This document shows positions 35,090-47,700 of a stretch of DNA of 64,000 nucleotides, piece by piece. Under the pieces are notes generated by a model, which searched no databases, was not told the DNA's origin, and worked only from the letters and a program-made list of their open reading frames with translations. Each line of letters begins with the position of its first letter. The first letter of the stretch is position 1. The stretch is from Brachyhypopomus gauderio (Eukaryota > Chordata > Actinopteri > Gymnotiformes > Hypopomidae): positions 3,779,216-3,843,215 of the forward strand of contig NC_135220.1 of assembly GCF_052324685.1 (NCBI RefSeq), read 5' to 3'. The translations under genes were made by a program, and so were the position numbers.

Positions 35090-35768
35090 CCACGTCAAAC
35101 GCTCACTCTAATCACCTGCCATTGATTCTCGAGTCTGTATGAATTCCTGGCTCATAACTGCAGCCCATTAAGAATTTGCAGGTCTCGACTTGTTACAGTG
35201 GTGTTGACGCCTTACGGGAGTGAAAAGATTCAGCAGTAAGTTAATACTATTTAAACTCAGACACACATAGGTGCATAAAATGTATTGTGGAAGAATGTTT
35301 ATGTAGATTAGATTTCAAACAGTGGTGGCCCTTAGCTTTTTATATGTATAAATCTTGTATAAGAGACTCTCACGCCAAAGAGAGAGCTTTGATTAGGAGA
35401 GGGCTTTGATCAAGTTCAAATACACATTGAGGGCCTCCTTTTCAGAATTGTAAAGTAGCTAGCTATTATGTATAAAATATAACTACCTCTGAAATAGCAT
35501 GCAAATTCTTTTTTTTTTTTAAACCCAGTGTTTTCTGTTCTTTTTATATAAAATGTATATGAAATATATAATTTTATACTGAAATGAAAAATTGAAGCGC
35601 TCAGTTTGCAAACAACACACTACTTTGGATGTACATATTTCCATATTTCTGTATACATGTGATGAAAGAATGATTTATTAAAAATTATTAGTTTCATATG
35701 TTTAGTTTCATGTAGTACTGAGGTCTATAAACTGTTAGTCATCATTCCTCACCCTTACATAACTTAAA

Positions 35769-35774
35769 TTTATT
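35769..35774 (-). other. candidate polyadenylation signal of ube2t
   Basis: TTTATT on the + strand, AATAAA on the - strand, about 90 bases after the ube2t stop codon. Another lies near 35673. Confidence 0.5.
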
Positions 35775-35863
35775 ATATGAACATTAATATCATTAAAAGA
35801 GGTTGCTCAGACACACACACACACGCCCAACAACTATATAACATACGCAGGTTTCTTAAGTAA

Positions 35864-38556
<2,693 letters not shown>

Positions 38557-38977
38557 CTTACACTTTTCCGTCTAACTGCGTGTACGGATCAATTAAAGGG
38601 AGCTGGGTCAGGATACAATGTATTAGCTAACGCAAGCTAACTATCGATATAAAATGATACACACGGTCAAAAACAAGACCTGCCGCTTTATATCACCAAA
38701 CATGTACGAGGCATAATATAACCACCTTCAAACAAACTAGGACTTAATCCGCTTTACTTTACCAGCTGTTGCAGGTTTCCTCACTGTTGTGATTCTCCCC
38801 GCCGTTTATTTAAAACGTCAGCGACACGTGAGTCCATTGCAATGCATTATGGGTGTTGCAGTGTCGAATGAAAAATGGGGAAATAGGCTGGGGAAAAAAG
38901 CTTTTGTCTCGATTGTAATTGAAAAAAAAAAACAGTTTCGCTTTGTATATTTTTTGTGTGGGATGCAAGACTCGTCC

Positions 38978-39241
38978 TGGACACAACTGAATGAGAAGCG
39001 TATTGTCGGTTCTAGGGATGATATTCGGTACAATAAGACAGCAAGTAATAAACATTAAATTCAGTCATCAGTCCACAATTTAACTAACTCAGGTTATTAT
39101 GCAGATCTATAAGGATACCGCCCTCAACTTTTCGCTCTATATTGTTGTGTTATGAGTCAAAGTAAAAAAACCGAGGATATAACCATAAGATATGACCATT
39201 AATCCCATGTCATGTTTCTAAATTCTATTTGGCATCGGTTA
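38978..39241. repeat. 264-bp direct repeat, copy 2, upstream of ube2t
   Basis: Same orientation as copy 1. Shared edges are TGGACACAACTGAATGAGAA at the left and GGCATCGGTTA at the right, with unrelated flanks. No obvious target duplication or inverted ends. Confidence 0.93.
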
Positions 39242-39779
39242 ATTGCTGCTGCTTGTATATGTTTGGATTCGTTTTCTGTAACTGTATGTAAATCAATATT
39301 GACCCTGCAGCCAGAGCTAAACACTCAGAGACAGCAAATGGCAATATTTACCAATAGGTTATTTTTAATACACTGTGATGCTATGAAGAGGCGCAAGAGC
39401 AGACTTACGCCATCTGCTGGATGCAATGTCACACTGACTGATGCGCTGGACTATTTAATGATGAGAATAGGGACTAAAGTGAATTAATTATGGGCTGCAG
39501 TTTGACTCATTCGTGTGAGGTAGACAAAGAGTTGAGGACAGATTGAGGAAAATCATATGCTGTGGTATCTTTAGAACTTCCTCATAGCCCTGAAAACAGT
39601 TACCAAGAATTTGAGTGACTCCAGTCAAAACCATAGAGCCATTGATATTGAGGGGTGGGTGGAGAGGGGGCAGCTGGTCTAAAGCCCACAAACATCTCGT
39701 CTTTAGGGTGTGTTGAGCATCTGGTGGCTGAAACTGCTCTAACTGCCTGACTGCAGGCACTCATCAATTTTGGTGATTG

Positions 39780-39784
<5 letters not shown>

Positions 39785-39833
<49 letters not shown>
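39785..39833. repeat. (GA)n microsatellite
   Basis: About 24 GA units. Confidence 0.95.
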
Positions 39834-39836
<3 letters not shown>

Positions 39837-40264
39837 TTTATTCATCCCCTAGGGAAAATGTTGTATTGTAGGTGTTGGTGTTGTAGCAACCATGAACAAA
39901 TAGCAGAAACATAGATATAAATACCCATTTAAAACAAAATGTACATACAATGTACACTGTAAAAAAGAAAAAGTTGAGAAAACTCAAAATTTCAAGGCAA
40001 CTTACTGCACTCGATTTATGAGTTTTGATCCCAACTCAAACTCTTAAGTTTTTAAGAAGTTCACTCAGTTGAGCCAACTTATTATTTCTTGTTCCAATTA
40101 TTTATTTTTCACAGCTATATAAACTTCAGATTTTAAGTATTGCCTACAAATAATTCCAAATGATTCAAGTTATACTAACTTACTATAACTTGCTCAGATA
40201 ACTTATCTTGTAAGTTACATACCAGGAATGCCAAGTTTTTTAAAGTTGTGCCAACTTATTATAT

Positions 40265-40621
40265 TGTGGCATGGTGTGGGAGAAAAAAGCCACAGACAAG
40301 TCCAATCTTATTAAGAACAGAGATTTTTTTTCTCATCTCGCAAAAAAATTGGCTCTCACAGGCCAAACTCGAGGCTAACTAACTTGGCCTTACACATAAA
40401 ACACAGGGGGAGGTCATGAAGATGACAATGTTACACATACATGGAGGGGAAACTCGGATAATGCACATGTACATAAAAAATGGACCGGGGTGACTTAACT
40501 AATAACACACAAATAATAATCAATAATATATAACACTATACAGACATAAACACCACATAATACGCATAACAGGGCCGGAGCCGCAAGGGCTCATGGGTAA
40601 TGACGTCACCCCGACGCTACA
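40265..40621. mobile_element. solo LTR, 357 bp
   Basis: Starts TGTGGC and ends GCTACA, with ATAT directly on both sides (40261-40264, 40622-40625). The size, TG...CA ends and 4-bp duplication fit a solo LTR; no internal retroelement is present. Confidence 0.65.
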
Positions 40622-40648
40622 ATATCTTGTTCAGATAATGTATATTTC

Positions 40649-41136
40649 CATGCCTGTCAAGTGTCCCGTTTTGGCCGGGAAAGTCCCGTATTTTACCGCT
40701 CTGTCCCGGCGTCATCCCGTATTTTTATTTTCCAGTATTTTCCCGTATTTTCAGTTTTCAATTGTTATTTTTTTTTAAGCATTCATGTGCCGCGCCAAAC
40801 AGAATTCTGTCACTAGCCTCGCGAGAACTGCTACCCAGACTACTGCAGGTAGCAGTTCTCGCGAGGCTAGTGACAGAATTCTGTTTGGCGCGACACATTA
40901 ATACTTTAAAATAAAAAATAACAATTGAAAACTCGCGGGTTTAGTCACATTTGTAGTTCAAAACATATTTGGGGTGTTTTTTCTTCATTTTTTGCCACTC
41001 CAAAGATGTTTTCGTCTCTCCTACAGCCTCGATTGCAGCTATATGCAAATAACCGATTATGCAAATTACGCGATACGCGATTACGTCAGATACGGGAAAT
41101 GTCTCGTATTATTAAATACAAAACTTGACTGGTATG
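40649..41136. mobile_element. 488-bp element with TIRs and a long central hairpin
   Basis: Ends CATGCCTGTCAAGT and ACTTGACTGGTATG are imperfect inverted repeats; TATTTC flanks both (40643-40648, 41137-41142). The centre is a long palindrome. No protein-coding capacity, so nonautonomous. Confidence 0.65.
40755..40931. repeat. long near-perfect inverted repeat, about 80-base arms
   Basis: The inner arms AGAATTCTGTCACTAGCCTC and GAGGCTAGTGACAGAATTCT are exact complements. A 12-base loop lies at 40836-40847. Pairing continues outward, less perfectly, to TTTTCAATTG and CAATTGAAAA. Confidence 0.9.
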
Positions 41137-41661
41137 TATTTCACATGTACATAAATCTCTAAATTCAATACTAAGAATAGCTAACTGAAGTTGGGTCATA
41201 TAAGACAAATGACAAAACACATTTGGACGTTAATATTCAGTTCAGAGTAGCGTAGGTCGCTGCTTGCTGCAGGTGAAATCCATTTCAAGTTGTCCGGAGT
41301 CAAATTCTGGCAGAAATCGCAAAACTCGCCACGTTCTCAACTAAGGAGTCAAATTGAGCATGCGCAGAGGATTTGGCCTGGCCTTAACTAAGGTTCAACT
41401 ACAATTTGTATGTTTTGACAATGCAGGTTGTAAGGTCAGATCAACTTTTAACAAGAAACTCAATAAAGTAAGCCGATCTAATTACTTTGTTATAGTTTAT
41501 GGTGCAATTAATTATTTTTGGCTCAGCTAAACTAAAAATCATAGTAAGGTGAGCAATTTTAAGTTCTGTTTTTTACAGTGTACATACAAAGCGAAATACG
41601 TAAATGCCAATACAAAATATAAAGAATATGTAGTGCATTACTATTATGTGTCATTCTGAGC

Positions 41662-42746
41662 CAGAGGTGGGGACTCGAGTCACATGACTTGGACTCGAGT
41701 CAGACTCGAGTCATTAATATTAAGACTTTTGACTTGACTTGAAAAAATATTCAGAGACTTAGACTTGACTTGGACTTTTACACCAATAACTTGGGACTTG
41801 AATTGGACTTGTTTACTTGCAAAGACTTGATTTTTTTTACCCCAAATCTAAATTTTAAAACGCATATTAATATTTATAAAGTGCGCCCCATTAATTTCAT
41901 TTCCGTCCTTCTGACGCAGACCGGCGTTACACCAGATTCTGTGACCGTCGAGTTTTGTGACCACAGGGGGCGCTATTTCACAGTTTCTGTTCAGAGGCAC
42001 AAACGCTTTACGAATGCTACGTAAACTACGCTGATGCACTTTCTTTACTCGTTTTGTTGGTGTCCACGAGCCAAAATATGACAGATGTTTATATTTACAT
42101 TTATCGTCTCTTAATTACATAAATGTACTTAAACAAGATTTACCATCCCCTCACCATTGCAGCCAACAAAGAAATCATCTTTTTAACTGGGGCCACCAAT
42201 TCTGACGGCAGCCATCAGAATATGTGACCCCACTGAATCTCCAGGTAACAATAGCAGCCTACACAGTGACCCCACAATAACAGAAAACAATGAAAAATAA
42301 CCCTAACCTTTTATTAGTCTATATTTAAACATTTTATCCAAATGTTTAGAATAACCATTCGTAATGACAGCATCTTGCTTACGATGAAGCTTGCTATTTT
42401 CGTGTAAAATGATGTAACGAAACATTCTTGTTTAAGTACATTTATGTAATTAAGAGAAGATAAAATGTAAATGATCTGTAATCTTTTGGCTGGCGGACAC
42501 CAACAAAACGAGTAAAGATACGCATCAGCGTAGCATTCATAAAGCGTTGGTGCCTGTAAAAAAAAAAAGACTCGAAAGGACTTGAAATTCCAAGTTTCAG
42601 ACTTGGGACTTGACTTGACGGTTGCTTGTCTTGACTCGAGACTTGACTTGAGTTGACTGTCTTTGCTTGAGACTTGACTCGGGACTTGAGGATAAAGACT
42701 TGGACTTACTTGAGACTTGCAAAACACTGACTTGGTCCCACCTCTG
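41662..42746. mobile_element. hAT-type nonautonomous transposon with 8-bp target duplication
   Basis: Ends CAGAGGTGGGGACTCGAG and TGGTCCCACCTCTG are inverted; TTCTGAGC flanks both sides (41654-41661, 42747-42754). Subterminal ACTTGGACTCGAGTC repeats and a further inverted repeat (CACCAACAAAACGAGTAAAG and complement) make it a foldback element. No transposase seen. Confidence 0.85.
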
Positions 42747-43002
42747 TTCTGAGCATATATGTAAAAACTCTTTCTATCGGGACAGTGGTGATTTGTTATA
42801 TAGTTATTGACAGCCTTCTTTACTAGTTGTTTAGTCTCTTTAAGTCGCTGGCCTGATTCCACTGATTTCACTTCCCCAGCAGATGACTGCAAAGAAAATA
42901 GCATTTTCCGCATGTAATTCTTTATTTTCCACCTTAGTTGTTTGTTTGTGTAATTTACTTTATGTCCTATCATACACCAGTAAAGGTGTTTTCAAACATC
43001 AC

Positions 43003-43008
43003 TTTATT
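43003..43008 (-). other. candidate polyadenylation signal of methyltransferase copy A
   Basis: AATAAA on the - strand, about 120 bases beyond the stop. The same hexamer is kept at 46103-46108 and 56457-56462 beyond copies B and C, but about 600 and 940 bases from their stops because those blocks carry extra sequence. Confidence 0.4.
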
Positions 43009-43128
43009 GTTCTGTTGAGTCCATCGTTCTGTCTGCCAACACGCACACAGCTGAAAGCAGCTACAGCCAATCAAGCTGATTCCCTGAGACTGCAGCATTT
43101 CTGGAGAGTCCTGACAGGCAGTCCTGCT

Positions 43129-43325
43129 TCACTTTGCTGCTGTGGCATAGACTGCCTGGAAGGTGATGTGGCCATGTGTTCTTTTCTCCACTCTCAACTG
43201 TGTGAACCCTGAGGAGCACAGCGCCTCCATGTAGGCCTCTAGACGCCAGTTCTCTCCAAGCAATATTTTCTTTGATGCAAATAGGACAACGCTATCATAT
43301 CTGAGGGTCGTAACTATGAGCCCAC
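43129..43325 (-). CDS. methyltransferase copy A, exon 2
   Basis: 197 bases, CAG acceptor, 64 residues and stop. It encodes GENWRLEAYMEALCSSGF, the C-terminal strands of the fold. Confidence 0.83.
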
Positions 43326-44118
43326 CTGACAAGGATAAACAGAAACAATCATTCTAATATAAAATATAGCTAAAAAATCACCAACAATACAATTATATAT
43401 TTCACATAATTTTGTCTAGCATCAAAATGAAATAAATAGAGTTGGGTGTACAGAACAGACATGTGACCATGATTCAATCAACCATGACTACTCACAATAA
43501 AAACAAAAAACAACAATAAGGATTAATAAAAAAACACTTGGAAAAAAATCCATTGTATGCAGAAAAAATAAATGCATTCTAATCTAAGAGAATGTTGCAA
43601 CTTCAACTCTAAATGAGGTTTTGCTAGGACTAGTTTCAGCAGATACTTTTCACAATAAAATCTTTACCTGGTTTCATCACTCTGTGTATCTCTGAAGTTC
43701 CTGCTTTCAGGTCAGGCCAGTAGTAATAGGAGTTGCAGTGGAACACCTTATCCACACTGTTGTCTGCTATGGGCATCGCTGTCACGTTACTGTGATGCAG
43801 AATCACTTTTCCCTTGGTTATCTGCTCCTGCATCCTCTTCCTGGACATCCTGTGCATGTACTCAGAGTAGTCCACTCCAAGCAGTTTACCCTCAGGGCCC
43901 GTGAGGAGCTTGGCTGCAGATAGCAGACCCCAGCCTGGCCCATGCCCCACTTCCAACACAACATCATTAGGCTGGATGTTGCATAGCTTCACGGCATTCT
44001 CCTCCAGTAGGTGATTGTGCCATTTGAAGAACTTGGTGGTCAGCCAGCCAGGAATAGACTGGGTGGGGTGAGCGAGCTGTTGGCCAAATTTGCTCACTAG
44101 TATTTTGTAGACAGACAT
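43129..44118 (-). CDS. SAM-dependent methyltransferase, copy A, two exons (215 aa)
   Basis: Class I (Rossmann-fold) methyltransferase of unknown substrate. Exon 1 is 43668-44118 and exon 2 is 43129-43325. The donor GTAAAG and acceptor CAG join in frame at a Gly codon (KPG-GLIVTT). SAM-binding motif I is LEVGHGPGWG at residues 55-64; the acidic motif II is LLGVDYSEYM, with Asp83; the motif before strand 4 is IADNSVDKVF at 117-126, followed by aromatic NSYYYW. There is no signal peptide or membrane segment, so it is probably soluble. Counting back from the ATG there is an in-frame TAA just after a splice-acceptor-like sequence, which supports this start and a noncoding 5' exon. Copies B and C are paralogues. 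The reaction is not deducible from sequence. Confidence 0.85.
43668..44118 (-). CDS. methyltransferase copy A, exon 1
   Basis: 451 bases encoding residues 1-150 plus one base, with all SAM-binding motifs. It ends CCAG before GTAAAG. Confidence 0.85.
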
Positions 44119-44668
44119 CAGGAAGCAAATAATGTCACTGTGTTAAGGTACCTGAAAACCACTAAACTTGTTGGGTGGTTTTGGTTTTTTTTGTGTTCAA
44201 TTAATTATTTGCAGTTGTCAACGGGTCTATGGGAATTAAATTTGTCTTGATACCCACCAATCAGGTTTGCTGAGAGACAGGCCTTGGCAAATAAATGATT
44301 CACTTGAGAACAATCAAGAGAGGCAGAGAATGGCACGTATCACACTTCTCCTCCTGCGTTGTGTGATGTGGATTAATCAAATATCTGACTCCAAATTATA
44401 GTTGGTAAGAAACTAAAAGAAATCACTTCTGAAATAGCTCAGTGCAGGTTATAGAATAAACCTAACCAACTTTATAAAGTTCATTGCTATAAACAATAGC
44501 CTGCTCTGTCAGAGGTTTATCATAAACAAGAAACTAGGAAAACACCTAATGGAAACAGAAATACCGACCGGTGCAGGATGCCTCACGGTGCAAGGAAGGA
44601 AGGCTGCAAGGCTGAGGAAAAAGAAGAGACCCTGCACCCACAAACCTCTCCCTTTTATACCCCCCCCT

Positions 44669-44674
<6 letters not shown>

Positions 44675-44755
<81 letters not shown>
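44675..44755. repeat. (CA)n microsatellite of block A
   Basis: About 40 CA units after a C run. The homologous place in block B (48546-48598) has a shorter tract, and block C (59343-59357) only C. Confidence 0.95.
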
Positions 44756-44757
<2 letters not shown>

Positions 44758-44947
44758 CAACATGCATCTCAAAGGGACAGCAGTCACAAAAACCAGGTTA
44801 ACCAATGGGAATCAGGCTGCTGGTAAAGACAAAGAGTACATTTGCATACAGAGTGCTTTTCCACACAGGACTGTCACATTTGACCTGTTAATGTCACGCT
44901 ACAGCCCCGAACCCCTCCCTTCGGGCGTGTGTTGTAGTCCATGGCTG

Positions 44948-45281
44948 TGTTCGAAATAGCCTACTACATACTACTGGCGTACTGATCGAGCCCCAAATCA
45001 GTATGCCGTATGCAGTGTGTGACCAAAATGAAAAATTCCAGTACGTGAAACATACCCGGATGACCTACTACTTCCGCAAAATATTCCAGTACGCAAACAG
45101 AGCTATCTTCGTGGTGTACTGCATCCCATCATGCAACGCTACGTTCACGTGACCCCGTAGTATGCTTTGCTTTTGTCGCATACTGGAAACTGTACTGCAT
45201 ACTACTACGAGGACCAGTATGCAGTATCCAGTATATACTGAGTCCAGTATGCAGTATCCAGTATGTAGTAGTCTATTTTTA
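44948..45281. mobile_element. MITE nested in the solo LTR
   Basis: Ends CGAAATAGCCTACTACATAC and GTATGTAGTAGTCTATTTTTA are inverted. The interior repeats CAGTATGCAGTATCCAGTAT. It resembles a common fish MITE; family not assigned. Confidence 0.65.
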
Positions 45282-45312
45282 GGTCTTTATATGTATGTCC
45301 ATGGGTGTGGCT

Positions 45313-45315
<3 letters not shown>

Positions 45316-45363
<48 letters not shown>

Positions 45364-45375
45364 CATGTGCGTGTG
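45316..45375. repeat. (GT)n microsatellite within the LTR
   Basis: About 24 GT units and GC/AT variants. The copy at 56005-56035 is short and impure. Confidence 0.9.
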
Positions 45376-45689
45376 TTCATTTGTCTCATTAGTCTAATGT
45401 GTTTCACGCGGTGCTTGTTAGGCTACGTGTATATAGTTTGTTTGTTTGTGTCATTTGGTGCTCATATTTAATGTGAAAACCTGTTGAGCGTTAAACTGTT
45501 GTTTAAGCACGCCGTGAGCGTGTAATGTGTTCAAGCCTTCTTGACTGTTGTTTCGAGCGTCAAACTCAATAAACATAACCTTGTGAACGCACCTTGTCTT
45601 CGCATCCTCGACTCCCTCGCACCCGTTACAGTTAAGTTACCTGATTTTCCAATAGTTTTTCTGCTTTTTTATAGGGTCATCCATGTTAA

Positions 45690-45854
45690 GTGATGATGTA
45701 TGTTGTAAAATTAAATAAGTGTTCTAAAATGTGTCATACATTGTTGTACTTTTAAAATAATTTGATGAAAACTACATTTTATCTGGAAGTTTATACCGGG
45801 TAAAATATACCCAACGTTAGTGATGTTACTAATTTTAACATTAGTGTTCTAGGG
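45690..45854. mobile_element. right end of a piggyBac-like element, block B copy
   Basis: Ends GTTCTAGGG followed by TTAA (45855-45858), homologous to 56055-56212. The left half is missing; it is cut off by the duplication junction near 44881. Confidence 0.55.
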
Positions 45855-46146
45855 TTAAGGGAATGGGAAAGGTTTATGTAGCATAAAATGTGGGGAGGGT
45901 TTATAAAGCTTTAATATAGTGTATATACTTAATAATTATAATGTTTCTACTTCGCGGATTTTCAGTTATCGCGGGTGGTTCTGGAACGTATCTCCCCCGA
46001 TAAACGAGGGATTACTGTACTTCTTTATGTTCCACCTTAGTTTGTTTGTGTCATTTATTTTATGTCCTATCATACACCAGTAAAGGCATTTTCGAACATC
46101 ACTTTATTGTTGCATTGAGTCCATCCTTCTGTCTGCCAACACGTAC

Positions 46147-46640
46147 ATGTTTCTCACCTTTCACCAGAACATCTATGGGGAGATGGACTTAGCTTCCATT
46201 ACTTGGTGGGACAGATTGTTCACTTTCTTTTAATAGGTTTGGTCTCTCCTGCCCTTCCCCCTGCGCAGACAACCCAGAGTCCGTCTTCGTCTTCTGCAGG
46301 CCAAATGTGCTGCCCTGACACCTCCTCCACAGCTATCTCCATTAACACATCTCTCCGCTCAAATAAACACCCCCACATGACCCCTCCCCATCCATATTCT
46401 CTCACTCACCACAGCCCTGCTCCAATTTGTCCCTCTCCACAAACCAGTTGGGGAGTTCAGAGTGTGTGTATTGTATGTGTTAGGTTGCTCTTTCATTTAT
46501 ATTATGTCTACTGACAAGTTCATTCATATGGCACAAGTTTATTTCTATTTCATGCACAATTACAAATATGAGGAAGTCTACGAATGCAAAGCTGTATATA
46601 CCTTGCTGCAAAATTAATGCTACAGTGATAACAGCAAGTA
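46147..46640. other. segment present in blocks B and C, absent from A
   Basis: About 490 bases also found at 56842-57330. It contains a 61-codon open frame on the - strand that is the same in both copies (LWVVCAGGRAGETKPIKRK), but the blocks are too similar for this to be evidence of coding. No known domain recognised. Confidence 0.5.
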
Positions 46641-46712
46641 GCAGCTACAGCCAATCAAGCTGATTCCCTGAGACAGCAGCATTTCTGGAGAGTCCTGACA
46701 GGCAGTCCTGCT

Positions 46713-46909
46713 TCACTTTGCTGCTGTGGCATAGACTGCCTGAAAGGTGATGTGGCCATGTGTTCTTTTCTCCACTCTCAACTGTGTGAACCCTGAGGAG
46801 CACAGCGCCTCCATGTAGGCCTCTAGACGCCAGTTCTCTCCAAGCAATATTTTCTTTGATGCAAATAGGACAACGCTATCATATCTGAGGGTCGTAACCA
46901 TGAGCCCAC
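46713..46909 (-). CDS. methyltransferase copy B, exon 2
   Basis: 197 bases, CAG acceptor, ends in the same AAK-stop as copies A and C. Confidence 0.82.
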
Positions 46910-47700
46910 CTGACAAGGATAAACAGAAACAATCATTCTAATATAAAATATAGCAAAAAATCACCAACAATACAATTATATATTTCACATAATTTTGTCT
47001 AGCATCAAAATGAAATAAATAGAGTTGGGTGTACAGAACAGACATGTGACCATGATTCAATCAACCATGACTACTCACAATAAAAACATAAACAACAATA
47101 AAGATGAATAATAAAACAATCAGAAAGAAATCCATTATATGCAGAGAAAATAAATGCATTAAAATCTTAGATAATGTTGTAACTTCAACTTTAAATGAGG
47201 TTTTGCTATTAATGGTTTCAGCAGATACATTCCAAACTAAAATCTTTACCTGGACTCATCACTCTGTGTATCTCTGAAGTTCCTGCTTTCAGGTCAGGCC
47301 AGAAGTAATAGGAGTTGCAGTGGAACACCTTATCCACACTGTTGTCTGCTATGGGCATCGCTGCCACGTTACTACGATGCAGAATCACTTTTCCCTTGGT
47401 TATCTGCTCCTGCATCCTCTTCCTGGACATCCTGTGCATGTACTCAGAGTAGTCCACTCCGAGCAGTTTACCCTCAGGGCCCGTGAGGAGCTCGGCTGCA
47501 GATAGCAGACCCCAGCCTGGCCCATGCCCCACTTCCAACACAACATCATTAGGCTGGATGTTGCATAGCTTCACTGCATTCTCCTCCAGTAGGTGATTGT
47601 GCCATTTGAAGAACTTGGTGGCCAGCCAGCCAGGAATAGACTGGGTGGGGTGAGCGAGTTGTTGGCCAAATTTGCTCACTAGTATTTTGCAGACAGACAT
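46713..47700 (-). CDS. SAM-dependent methyltransferase, copy B, two exons (215 aa)
   Basis: Tandem paralogue of copy A. Exon 1 is 47250-47700 and exon 2 is 46713-46909, with the same phase-1 junction in a Gly codon. It has the same motifs, with motif I LEVGHGPGWG intact. It differs from A at eight residues by eye (for example Tyr4 to Cys, Thr27 to Ala, His109 to Arg, Tyr133 to Phe, Lys149 to Ser). Both exons are open and both splice sites intact, so nothing visible disables it. The sequence just upstream of the ATG lacks the 13 bases that place an in-frame stop in copy A, so an extended start cannot be excluded. Confidence 0.82.
47250..47700 (-). CDS. methyltransferase copy B, exon 1
   Basis: 451 bases, residues 1-150 plus one base, donor GTAAAG. 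Confidence 0.82.

Larger units (their letters stand above)
34679..35863. other. intergenic region between the convergent lgr6 and ube2t genes
   Basis: About 1.2 kb separate the two stop codons. The stretch should hold the 3' UTRs of both genes. I see AT-rich sequence, a T run near 35510 and a short ACAC tract near 35812, but no coding signal or transposon. Confidence 0.6.
38557..39941. other. ube2t upstream region
   Basis: Should contain the ube2t promoter and 5' UTR near 38560-38800. It also holds the 264-bp repeat, a GA tract at 39785-39833 and, just after it, TTTATTCATCCCCTAGGGAAAA, which resembles a fish non-LTR retrotransposon 3' end. No gene seen. Confidence 0.55.
39951..41580. mobile_element. 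DNA transposon with CACTGTAAAAAA ends, carrying two nested insertions
   Basis: Left end TGTACACTGTAAAAAAG and right end TTTTTTACAGTG are inverted. TACATACAA at 39942-39950 and 41581-41589 could be the target duplication. The internal sequence is the AACTTAAGTT-rich type common in fish. No transposase; interrupted by an LTR at 40265 and by another element at 40649. Confidence 0.7.
42921..44880. repeat. duplicated block A
   Basis: The first of three long direct repeats carrying the methyltransferase genes. It matches 46025-48725 and 56380-59460, but lacks about 490 bases found at 46147-46635 in block B and at 56842-57330 in block C. Its right edge (ending ACATTTG at 44880) is an abrupt junction; blocks B and C continue with other sequence. 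Confidence 0.8.
44892..45630. mobile_element. solo LTR with a nested MITE
   Basis: Starts TGTCACGCTACAGCCC and ends ACCCGTTACA; GTTAA flanks both sides (44887-44891, 45631-45635). A polyadenylation-like TCAATAAAC lies near 45567. A truncated copy of the same LTR starts at 55931. Confidence 0.75.

Noticed and set aside
42314-42973. 219-codon frame on the - strand
   Set aside because: It runs across the right part of an hAT-type element and its flank; the composition is that of the ACTTGGACTCGAGTC repeats, with no domain.
46220-46405. 61-codon conserved frame on the - strand, identical in blocks B and C
   Set aside because: The two blocks are recent duplicates, so identity does not show selection, and no domain or splice context supports a gene.
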